Shown here piece after piece: positions 1 to 5,787 of a stretch of DNA of 7,319 bases (within the stretch, counting starts at the first letter, position 1; the number at the start of each line of letters is the position of its first letter). This DNA is from Alterirhizorhabdus sp964247265. GTDB taxonomy: Bacteria; Pseudomonadota; Alphaproteobacteria; Sphingomonadales; Sphingomonadaceae. The stretch spans positions 1 through 7,319 of the forward strand of contig CAXTTS010000160.1 of NCBI GenBank assembly GCA_964247265.1, given 5' to 3'. Below the pieces are notes generated by a model. That model searched no databases. It saw only the letters and a list, made by a program, of their open reading frames with translations, and was not told the DNA's origin. The translations under genes were made by a program, and so were the position numbers.

Positions 1-573
1 GCGACGGCGTCCTCGGAAACCGCGATCTTCGCCGGCGGCTGCTTCTGGGGCGTGCAGGGCGTGTTCCAGCATGTGAAGGGTGTCACCAACGCGGTCTCCG
101 GCTTCACCGGCGGCAAGGGCGACACCGCGCATTATGAGCGTGTCTCAGATGGCGATACCGGCCATGCCGAATCGGTGCGCGTCACCTTCGATCCGCGCCA
201 GGTCAGCTATGCGACGCTCTTGCAGATCTATTTCTCGGTCGTTGCTGATCCAACCGAGCTGAATGCGCAGGGGCCGGACAGCGGCACGCAATATCGCTCC
301 GCCATCTTCCCGACGAACGAGCCGCAGCGCCGCGCCACCGCCGCCTATATCGCCCAGCTCGGCAAGGCGGGCGCATGGAACCGCCCGATCGTGACGACGG
401 TGGAGCGCGCACAGGGCTTTTTCCCGGCGGAAAGCTACCATCAGGATTACCTGACGCTGCATCCCGATGCCGGCTATATCCGCATCAACGACCTGCCGAA
501 GGTGGCCGCGCTGAAGCAGGCCTTCCCCACGCTCTACCGCGCGCAGCCGGTGCTGGTCGGCACGCGCAGCTGA
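1..573 (+). CDS. msrA: Peptide-methionine (S)-S-oxide reductase MsrA, 5' end missing
   Basis: MsrA reduces the S epimer of methionine sulfoxide in proteins or as the free amino acid, repairing oxidative damage. The frame is open from base 1, so the gene begins upstream of the window; 190 codons are visible. Seen: the catalytic motif GCFWG with the nucleophilic Cys at visible residue 14, then GTQYRSAIF and the ESYHQDYL segment, both typical of the family and in the expected order. The stop is TGA at 571-573. The only cysteine in the visible part is the catalytic one, so the C-terminal resolving cysteines of the E. coli-type enzyme are absent. The GTG at 52 is an internal valine after the catalytic motif, not a start. 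A strong terminator follows about 60 bases downstream, so msrA is probably the last gene of its transcript. Whether the missing N-terminus carries a signal peptide cannot be seen. The family call is very secure. Confidence 0.96.
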   Translation, partial: ATASSETAIFAGGCFWGVQGVFQHVKGVTNAVSGFTGGKGDTAHYERVSDGDTGHAESVRVTFDPRQVSYATLLQIYFSVVADPTELNAQGPDSGTQYRSAIFPTNEPQRRATAAYIAQLGKAGAWNRPIVTTVERAQGFFPAESYHQDYLTLHPDAGYIRINDLPKVAALKQAFPTLYRAQPVLVGTRS

Positions 574-898
574 CCCGCTCATCAGCCGTTCAGGTGAGGC
601 GGCTCACCCGGATCGCTTCCCTTCGGGGGTCGCGGGGAAGGAGCTGTCGGCAACGGCGGCTCCTTCCTTTTTCGCGATGACGCGCCGCCGCCAGCTTCCG
701 GCGCGGAATGGGGGCGACGATGCTTCGCACCTCGTTCGAACCTGAACGAAACGTCGGACTTCTCCAACGAAAGCCATGAAAGCCACGCTATGCGGGGGCA
801 AAATGCGTCACGCACCGACGCGATGGCGGTATGCGGAGAAATGAGGCGAGGCCGGTCCATCGCGCCAGCATGACGGATGCCGGCCCCGGTAGGACAGC
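574..898. other. Intergenic region without a convincing gene
   Basis: Apart from the terminator this stretch shows no gene I can support. The frames that stay open here give arginine- and proline-rich translations typical of GC-rich non-coding sequence, with no family resemblance or good ribosome site. It holds three small structures. The inverted repeat TCGTTC/GAACGA lies at 732-749 with a 6-base spacer. A tandem near-repeat of 9 bases, GAAAGCCAT then GAAAGCCAC, lies at 769-786. A hairpin at 864-884 has an 8-pair stem (one G-U) and a 5-base loop. The hairpin lies just beyond the stop of the - strand gene and could end its transcript, but it has no T-run. No promoter could be assigned with confidence. 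Confidence 0.6.
636..672 (+). terminator. Rho-independent terminator after msrA
   Basis: The outer stem GGAAGGAGC (636-644) pairs perfectly with GCTCCTTCC (659-667). Five more pairs continue inward (645-649 with 654-658, two of them G-U) and close a GCAA tetraloop at 650-653. A T5 run (668-672) follows directly. This is a textbook intrinsic terminator for + strand transcription, placed to end the msrA transcript. There is no equivalent T-run for - strand transcription, so it looks one-directional. Confidence 0.88.
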
Positions 899-1108
899 CT
901 ATTTCGTCGCGATGTCGGCGGCCTCACCCTTGAACTCGGCCTTCACATAGGCGCGCGCGGTGGTCGCGGTCGGGAAAGTCTCGTCCAGCAGGGTGGACTT
1001 GACGAGCGGATAGCCCTGCGAGTTCAGCCGCGTTTCGCGCACGGTCACCCGGAAGCGCCCATCCTCGTCCTTGCTGACGAGATAGGGACGGGTAGCGACT
1101 CTGGACAT
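899..1108 (-). CDS. Small conserved-type protein of unknown function (69 aa)
   Basis: I do not recognise a named family. The protein starts MSRVATRPYLVSKDEDG and runs 69 residues. It is soluble, has no cysteine, no signal peptide and no membrane segment, and mixes basic and acidic residues. The pattern (PYLV.KDEDGRF.V.V, then GYPLV.S.L.DETFPTATTARAYVK) looks like a compact beta-rich N-terminal part followed by a helix. It resembles small unknown proteins I associate with sphingomonads, but this is memory and not a search. The start at 1108 is chosen because GGAG stands 6 bases upstream (1115-1118); a GTG at 1135 in the same frame would add nine residues but lacks such a site. The stop is TAG at 899-901. 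The gene is divergent from the SGNH hydrolase gene. It stands alone, so context gives no function. Confidence 0.72.
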   Translation of the reverse strand: MSRVATRPYLVSKDEDGRFRVTVRETRLNSQGYPLVKSTLLDETFPTATTARAYVKAEFKGEAADIATK

Positions 1109-1114
1109 GCATTG

Positions 1115-1118
1115 CTCC
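1115..1118 (-). promoter_or_regulatory. Ribosome binding site of the 69-aa gene
   Basis: GGAG on the - strand lies 6 bases before the ATG at 1108. It decides that start over the in-frame GTG at 1135. Confidence 0.6.
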
Positions 1119-1258
1119 GGGTGGTTGAGGTCCACCTATCTAGCAAAACACGCGAAAAAGCCAGCACGGACGATATGGGCCGGCCATGCGGCCCGGCGGC
1201 GGGTGCGGAATCCCGTGCCGGTCAGGATTTGGCAACCACTTCCGGGCACCATGTCCGC

Positions 1259-2035
1259 GTGAACCCCGCCGATCCTCGTGGCCCCCGCCGAGCGGCCCCG
1301 TCACGCGCAGTGCCCCGCTCGGCGAAGCTGGGGATGGCGGCGGTGATCTGTGCCGCGATCGTGGGCGGCTGGGGCCTCGTCTCCGGCCGCGACGCGCATT
1401 TCGCCGTGGCAGATCTGCCGGACGATCCGGCCCGGCAGGGGCGCTGCGCCCTCTGGTTCATCGGCAGTTCCTCGATCCATCGCTGGACGACGCTGGGCGC
1501 GGACATGGCGCCGTGGATCGCGCATAATCGCGGGGTGGACGGCGCGACGATCCGCGCCATCACCACGCGCTTCCTGCACGAGCCGAACGGCGCGCGGCCG
1601 CAGGCGATCATATTCTATGGCGGCGAGAACGACATCGCTTATGGCGAGACGGCGGCGGCGGCGATCGCCGACCTGCGCCGCTTCCTCGATGCCAAGGCAC
1701 GCCGGGCGGGCGACGTGCCGGTGGTGCTGCTGGGCCTGAAGCCGAGCCCCGGCCGCTGGAGCATGGTGGCGGAACAGGCGGCGTTCAGCCGTGCCGAGCG
1801 GGCGATCGCGGGCGAGACGAAGGGCGTCACCTTCATTGATCTGGCGCCGCGCATGATGGCGGGCGCGCAGCCGGGGCCGTATTTCGTCGCGGATGGCATC
1901 CACCTGAACCCCGCCGGCTATGCGATCTGGCGCGAGGCGGTGTGGCAGGGGCTGAAGCGGGCATTGCCCGAGCGGGTGGTGGGCGATTGCACCGGCCGGC
2001 GTGCAGGCACGAAGCCCGCCACGGCGGACAGCTGA
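1259..2035 (+). CDS. SGNH/GDSL-family hydrolase (esterase-like), membrane-anchored or exported
   Basis: Members of this fold are serine esterases or acyl hydrolases and transferases. With the start used here (258 aa) the motifs are, in order: FIGSSSIHRW with the likely nucleophile Ser71 (the usual GDS is GSS here); NRGVDGATI with the oxyanion Gly95; YGGENDI with Asn124; a GLKPSPGRW segment; and DGIHLNPAGY with catalytic Asp212 and His215. An arginine-rich start followed by a hydrophobic stretch (about residues 26-42) suggests a signal peptide or signal anchor, so the catalytic domain is probably periplasmic. The start is uncertain. No candidate has a good ribosome site: GTG 1259 keeps the basic n-region, ATG 1334 would remove it, and the frame is open up to TTG 1112. 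An acyltransferase gene follows after 27 bases, so the two are probably co-transcribed and may share one acyl-transfer pathway. The family is secure; the substrate is unknown. Confidence 0.88.
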   Translation: MNPADPRGPRRAAPSRAVPRSAKLGMAAVICAAIVGGWGLVSGRDAHFAVADLPDDPARQGRCALWFIGSSSIHRWTTLGADMAPWIAHNRGVDGATIRAITTRFLHEPNGARPQAIIFYGGENDIAYGETAAAAIADLRRFLDAKARRAGDVPVVLLGLKPSPGRWSMVAEQAAFSRAERAIAGETKGVTFIDLAPRMMAGAQPGPYFVADGIHLNPAGYAIWREAVWQGLKRALPERVVGDCTGRRAGTKPATADS

Positions 2036-2052
2036 GACAGACAGCTGAGACA
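2027..2052 (+). repeat. Tandem duplication of 13 bases at a gene junction
   Basis: GACAGCTGAGACA occurs twice head to tail (2027-2039 and 2040-2052). The first copy contains the TGA stop of the SGNH hydrolase gene (2033-2035). The second fills most of the gap before the acyltransferase gene. It looks like a recent slippage duplication that lengthened the spacer; its last base leads into the ribosome site. Confidence 0.85.
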
Positions 2053-2056
2053 GGGA
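2052..2056 (+). promoter_or_regulatory. Ribosome binding site of the acyltransferase gene
   Basis: AGGGA lies 6 bases before the ATG at 2063 and supports that start. It sits directly at the end of the 13-base duplication. Confidence 0.55.
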
Positions 2057-2062
2057 CAGGGC

Positions 2063-3151
2063 ATGAAGGGGGAACGGCTGGAAGGCCTGGATATCTGGCG
2101 CGTCGCGCTGATGCTGGGCGGTGCGCTGGTGCATGGATCGTTCCTGCAGGAGGATCGGCCGCTGTTCGTGGCGATCGGCCTCATCTCCGGCGCGTTTCGC
2201 ATGGGCGCCTTCTTCGCGATATCGGGGCTGCTCGCCGCGCTGAGCCTGTCGCGGCGGCCGCGCGCCGCCTGGCGCGAGCGGCGCGATGTGGAGATCGGGG
2301 TTCCGGCGCTGTTCGGCCTGATCGTGCTGTGCCCCGCCGTGCAGCTGCTGATCGCGATCCATCGCACCGGAACGATCGCCGGCTTTCCGCTGTCGTTCGA
2401 GATGCATCATCTGTGGTTCCTGGTCGCCCTGCTGCTCTACACCCGCGTCGGGTGCGGGCTGGACGTGCTGGATGGGCGCTATCGCCTGCTCGACCGCCTG
2501 GATGCCGTGGTCGATCGGCGGCGATCGGCGGCGGCATGGCTGCTGCTCGCCACCGGCGCCGCGATCTTCGTGCCGATGCTGCTGGTCGGCTGGCTGCTAC
2601 GGGCGGTGCCCGGCCTGTCGCTGGCGCTGAACGTCTGGCATTTCCAGCAGATCATCGGCTACGCGCCGATGTTCCTGTTCGGCATGGCGCTGGCCCGCGC
2701 GCCGCGCCTGCGCCTTGCCATGCTGCAGGTCACACGGCTGCCGATCATGATCCTGAGCGGGTTCGGCTGCCTGTACCTGCTCTGGTCGTTCGGGCTGGTG
2801 GCGCCGCCTTCGCCGGCTGTCGAGGGCGTGCTGCACATCGCGGGCGCCGCCTTCTGCCCGCCGGCTGCCGCGATCCTGATCCTGCGATCGGCGCTGGCGA
2901 TGCGCGGCGCGCCGCCGCTGGTGCGATCGGTCTGCGCCGCATCCTTCACCATCTACATGCTGCATTTCCCGATCGCGGTGGGGCTGAACATCGCGCTCTC
3001 GCACGTCGATGCGAACGTCTATCTCGAATATGCGGCGGTGGTGATCGGCAGCGTGGCGGCATCCTACTGGCTGCACCGCGCCTGCGTCGCCCGCGTTCCG
3101 GTCCTCTCCGCCTTGCTCAACGGCCGCTGGCAGCCGGCCCTCGCCGCTTAG
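2063..3151 (+). CDS. Acyltransferase-3 family integral membrane protein
   Basis: AT3 proteins move acyl groups, usually acetyl or succinyl, across or onto envelope sugars such as O-antigen, peptidoglycan or periplasmic glucans. This protein has 362 residues and about ten hydrophobic segments. Seen: in the first helix Arg13 and His24 separated by ten residues, matching the R-X10-H motif of the family; basic loop RRPRAAWRERR (65-74) followed by GVPALFG; MHHLWFL (114-120), as in MdoC/OpgC-like members; and SFTIYMLHFPI (294-304) near the C-terminus, the usual family signature. It has no fused SGNH domain, but a separate SGNH hydrolase gene lies 27 bases upstream, suggesting a split transfer system. 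The start has AGGGA 6 bases upstream and the expected RLEGLDIWR beginning. The TAG stop overlaps the TAA stop of the convergent regulator gene. The family is secure; the substrate is not known, and an OpgC-like role is only one option. Confidence 0.9.
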   Translation: MKGERLEGLDIWRVALMLGGALVHGSFLQEDRPLFVAIGLISGAFRMGAFFAISGLLAALSLSRRPRAAWRERRDVEIGVPALFGLIVLCPAVQLLIAIHRTGTIAGFPLSFEMHHLWFLVALLLYTRVGCGLDVLDGRYRLLDRLDAVVDRRRSAAAWLLLATGAAIFVPMLLVGWLLRAVPGLSLALNVWHFQQIIGYAPMFLFGMALARAPRLRLAMLQVTRLPIMILSGFGCLYLLWSFGLVAPPSPAVEGVLHIAGAAFCPPAAAILILRSALAMRGAPPLVRSVCAASFTIYMLHFPIAVGLNIALSHVDANVYLEYAAVVIGSVAASYWLHRACVARVPVLSALLNGRWQPALAA

Positions 3152-4059
3152 TACCCCGCCAGCGTGCGCACCGCGATGGCGGCGGCGGCGGCGCGATTCT
3201 CCACGCCCAGTTTCTCGAACACCTGCTCCAGATGCTTGTTCACGGTGCGCGGCGAGATGGCGAGGATCTCGCTGATCTCGCGGTTGGGCTTGCCCCGGCT
3301 GACCCACAGCAGCACGTCCCCCTCGCGCTGGGTCAAAGCGTGGCGGGCGGCGAGGATGCGCTCCTCCTCGCCCTCGCGCGCCTCCGTCAGGCGGAACAGC
3401 CATTCGTTCGGCCCGATGCGGTTGAGGAGGGTGAACTCCAGCCGGCTGTCGCCCGCCTCCACCCGCGCGACGGGTGCGTCCGCCTCCACCGATTGCAGCC
3501 GGCGCAGCGTCTGGGCGATCGCCGGCGGCAGATCGGGGCGGGGCCAGCCGGGGAACAGCCGCTCGATCACCTCGTCGGCGCGCGGCGTGCCCCATAGCAG
3601 CGTGCCCAGCGCATCCACCGCCAGCAGCAGCCGGCCGGACGCATCGAGCGCGCCGTGCGAGCCCTGCGCCACCCGCGCATTGGCGAGATGGACGCGGATG
3701 CGGGCGATCAGCTCCTCCACCACGATCGGCTTGTGGACATAATCCACCCCGCCCGCCGCGAAGCCGTGGACGACATGCTCGGTTTCGGTCAGCCCGGTCA
3801 TGAAGATGATCGGGAGCCGGGCGAAGCGCGGATCCTGCTTGATCCGGCGGGTGGTGGCGAACCCGTCCATGCCCGGCATCACCGCATCCATCAGCACGAG
3901 ATCGGGCGTGATATGGTCGAGCAGCGCGATCGCGGCGGCGCCGTCGGTGGCGATCAGCACCGTCATGCCGGCGCCCTCCAGCGTATCGATGAGGAAGCTC
4001 AGCGATGCGGGCGTGTCGTCGACGACGAGGATCGTGTCGCGGGTCGGGTCACTCGCCAC
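3148..4059 (-). CDS. LuxR-type response regulator (REC, PAS-like linker, HTH)
   Basis: A DNA-binding response regulator of 303 residues, the likely output partner of the kinase gene upstream. Seen: a receiver domain at about 9-125 with acidic Asp14/Asp15, phospho-acceptor Asp58 in LVLMDAVMPG, Thr88 and Lys110 in VHKPI; a middle part (about 136-226) with a PAS-like look (ALDASGRLLLAVDALGTLLW); and a C-terminal LuxR helix-turn-helix (about 240-300) with LTQREGDVLLWVSRGKPNREIS and the recognition helix in SPRTVNKHLEQVF. All phosphorylation residues are present. The start is GTG at 4059, with GGAGG 9 bases upstream inside the kinase gene. The start overlaps the kinase stop by 11 bases, so translation is probably coupled. 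A longer frame running up to 4332 is only a shadow of the kinase. The PAS-like call is tentative; the receiver and HTH are certain. DNA targets are unknown. Confidence 0.93.
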   Translation of the reverse strand: MASDPTRDTILVVDDTPASLSFLIDTLEGAGMTVLIATDGAAAIALLDHITPDLVLMDAVMPGMDGFATTRRIKQDPRFARLPIIFMTGLTETEHVVHGFAAGGVDYVHKPIVVEELIARIRVHLANARVAQGSHGALDASGRLLLAVDALGTLLWGTPRADEVIERLFPGWPRPDLPPAIAQTLRRLQSVEADAPVARVEAGDSRLEFTLLNRIGPNEWLFRLTEAREGEEERILAARHALTQREGDVLLWVSRGKPNREISEILAISPRTVNKHLEQVFEKLGVENRAAAAAIAVRTLAGY

Positions 4060-5752
4060 CGGCGTCGTCCTCCAGCAGCGTGAGATAGGCCTTGAGGTCG
4101 AACGCCCTGACCCGGCCGCGCAGCCGCTCGGCGAAGGACCGGCTGTCGGGCAGCGCCGCCACCATCTCGTCCAGCTTGGCCTCGATCCCGCGGATGTGGC
4201 CGATGCGGCCGAGCCGGCGCAGTTCGCTGACATAAGGGCCGGCGGCGGCGAGTAAAGGCACCTCCTCGCCCGGCGCGGCCGGCCGGGCATCGTGGCCGAT
4301 CCAGGCGATGCCGAGATGCTCGGCCAGCACATCGAGCAGCCGTTCCAGCGCGACCGGCTTCATCACGAAGCCGTCATGGTCGGCGCGGCCATCGCCACCC
4401 TTGCTGAACTCATGCGCATTTGCGGACACCATGACGATCCGCAGCCGGGCGCCATGCACCCGACGGAGCGCCGCCGCCGTCTCCCAGCCGGAGAGGCCCG
4501 GCATCTGGATATCGAGCAGGACCATGTCCGGCTGGCAGCGCGCGGCCAGATCGATCCCCTCCGCGCCGGTGGAGGCGGCATAGACGATGAAGTCGAGCGG
4601 GCGCAGCAGGCCCTGCAACACGCTCAGCTGCAACGGATCGTCGTCGATCAGCAGCACAACGCGGCGCGGCCCGGCATAGCCGGCCACGCTGCGCGCGCGC
4701 ACCGTGGCGGCGGGCGGCTCGCGCGGCTCGGCAAGCATCAGGCGCAAAGTGAAGCGGCTGCCCTCGCCGGGCGTGCTGGTGACGGCGACGTCGCCGCCCA
4801 TGATCTGCGCCAGCACCCGCGTGATCGCGAGGCCGAGGCCGACGCCCGGCTGCGCCTGCGCCTCGCCCGGCTCGCCGCGATCGAACGGCTCGAAGATGCG
4901 CTCCAGATCCTCCGGCCGGATGCCCAAGCCGGTATCGCTGATCTCGAAGTCGGCCACCTGGCTGCGGAAGCGCACGGCCAGAGTGGCCTGGCCGGCATCG
5001 GTATATTTCACCGCGTTCGACAGCAGGTTGATGAGGATCTGGCGCAGCCGCTTCTCGTCGGTGCGGACGAAGGCGGGCAGCGTTTCGGGCCGCGTATAAT
5101 GGAACGCGATCCCCTTGGCCGCCGCCTGCATCCGGAACATGTCGGCGATCTGATCGAGGAAGGCGGGCAGCGGCACGATATCCGAACTCAGCCGGATCAC
5201 CCCGCTCTCGATCCGCGAGATATCGAGCAGGCCGTCGACCAGATCGGTCAGATGCTCGGATGAGCGGCGGATCACCCGCCCCGCCTCCACCGCCGCGATC
5301 GGACTGCCGCGTTCGAGCAGCTGGGCATAGCCGTAGATCGCGTTCAGCGGGCTGCGTATCTCGTGGCTGACGCCGACGAGGTAGCGGCTTTTCGCGAGAT
5401 TGGCGTTCTCCGCCACTTCGCGCGCCTTTTGCAGGGCGGCGTTGGTGCGGCTGTGAGCCGCGATCTCCGCGATCAACCTGTCCGTCCGCTGGGCGGCGTC
5501 GCGCTCGACGGTGCGGCGGCGGTGGTGCGCCAGCACGATCAGGCCGGTGGCGATGGCGGAGAGAAGCACCAGCGCGAGGAACACCAGCCAGACGGTCTTC
5601 GCCACCGCCTCGCGCGCATCGGGCATCATTGCCCCAACTTGGACGTAGATCAGGTACAGGATCGCGGCGATGACGATCGTGCACAGGCCCTGCAAGGCCG
5701 CGAAGCGGCCGAGCATGGCGCGGATGGAGCGGGCGGTGGCGGGCGGCGGCAT
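4049..5752 (-). CDS. Membrane hybrid sensor histidine kinase with C-terminal receiver
   Basis: A 567-residue sensor kinase that should autophosphorylate and pass phosphate to its own receiver or to the adjacent regulator. Domains in order: two membrane helices (about 17-40 and 53-75) joined by only about a dozen residues; a helical linker (76-120); the HisKA domain with phospho-His130 in VSHEIRSPLNAI; the ATPase domain with Asn242/Asn246 in INLLSNAVKYTD, the DTGLGI box (273-278) and GVGLGLAI (303-310); a receiver (about 365-480) with Asp369-371, phospho-acceptor Asp414 in VLLDIQMPG, Ser443 and Lys465; and a C-terminal tail of about 85 helical residues. No PAS, GAF or large periplasmic sensor domain is visible. 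The ATG at 5752 has only a weak ribosome site; M13 (5716) is an alternative that still leaves both helices. It lies 35 bases after the flavoenzyme gene and overlaps the regulator gene by 11 bases. The kinase identity is certain; the signal is unknown. Confidence 0.94.
   Translation of the reverse strand: MPPPATARSIRAMLGRFAALQGLCTIVIAAILYLIYVQVGAMMPDAREAVAKTVWLVFLALVLLSAIATGLIVLAHHRRRTVERDAAQRTDRLIAEIAAHSRTNAALQKAREVAENANLAKSRYLVGVSHEIRSPLNAIYGYAQLLERGSPIAAVEAGRVIRRSSEHLTDLVDGLLDISRIESGVIRLSSDIVPLPAFLDQIADMFRMQAAAKGIAFHYTRPETLPAFVRTDEKRLRQILINLLSNAVKYTDAGQATLAVRFRSQVADFEISDTGLGIRPEDLERIFEPFDRGEPGEAQAQPGVGLGLAITRVLAQIMGGDVAVTSTPGEGSRFTLRLMLAEPREPPAATVRARSVAGYAGPRRVVLLIDDDPLQLSVLQGLLRPLDFIVYAASTGAEGIDLAARCQPDMVLLDIQMPGLSGWETAAALRRVHGARLRIVMVSANAHEFSKGGDGRADHDGFVMKPVALERLLDVLAEHLGIAWIGHDARPAAPGEEVPLLAAAGPYVSELRRLGRIGHIRGIEAKLDEMVAALPDSRSFAERLRGRVRAFDLKAYLTLLEDDAGGE
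4069..4073 (-). promoter_or_regulatory. Ribosome binding site that decides the regulator start
   Basis: GGAGG on the - strand lies 9 bases before GTG 4059 and within the last codons of the kinase gene. It supports a GTG start with an 11-base overlap and translational coupling. Confidence 0.65.
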
Positions 5753-5787
5753 GGATCAGGAGCGCCGGCCGTCCCTTCGGAGGATCG

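Noticed and set aside
582..860. A 92-codon - strand open frame in the gap after msrA
   Set aside because: It reads through the intrinsic terminator, is Pro/Arg/Ser-rich, and has no convincing ribosome site or homology by eye.
1109..1165. Possible promoter of the 69-aa gene: T-rich stretch and TAGATA on the - strand (1137-1142)
   Set aside because: No acceptable -35 element stands 16-18 bases upstream, so the -10-like hexamer alone is not enough.
1177..1194. Hairpin GGGCCG/CGGCCC in front of the hydrolase gene
   Set aside because: It is a short stem in very GC-rich sequence without a T-run or any second fold, so it is likely chance.
1346..1351. Possible lipobox cysteine in the hydrolase N-terminus
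   Set aside because: The residue before the Cys is Ile rather than Gly, Ala or Ser, so it does not fit a lipoprotein signal.
1301..2410. A 369-codon - strand open frame opposite the hydrolase and acyltransferase
   Set aside because: It has low-complexity composition, spans two genuine genes and shows no recognisable motif.
2512..2531. Tandem 10-base repeat CGATCGGCGG inside the acyltransferase gene
   Set aside because: It lies within an intact frame and encodes an ordinary basic loop. Such words are frequent in this DNA, so no special role is implied.
1942..3597. A 551-codon + strand open frame
   Set aside because: It crosses the end of the hydrolase, the whole acyltransferase and part of the opposite regulator. 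Its translation is Arg/Ala/Gly-rich with no family motif, as expected of a shadow in GC-rich DNA.
4292..5263. A 323-codon + strand open frame antisense to the histidine kinase
   Set aside because: The opposite strand encodes all kinase motifs in order. This frame gives a His/Arg/Gln-rich translation without domains.
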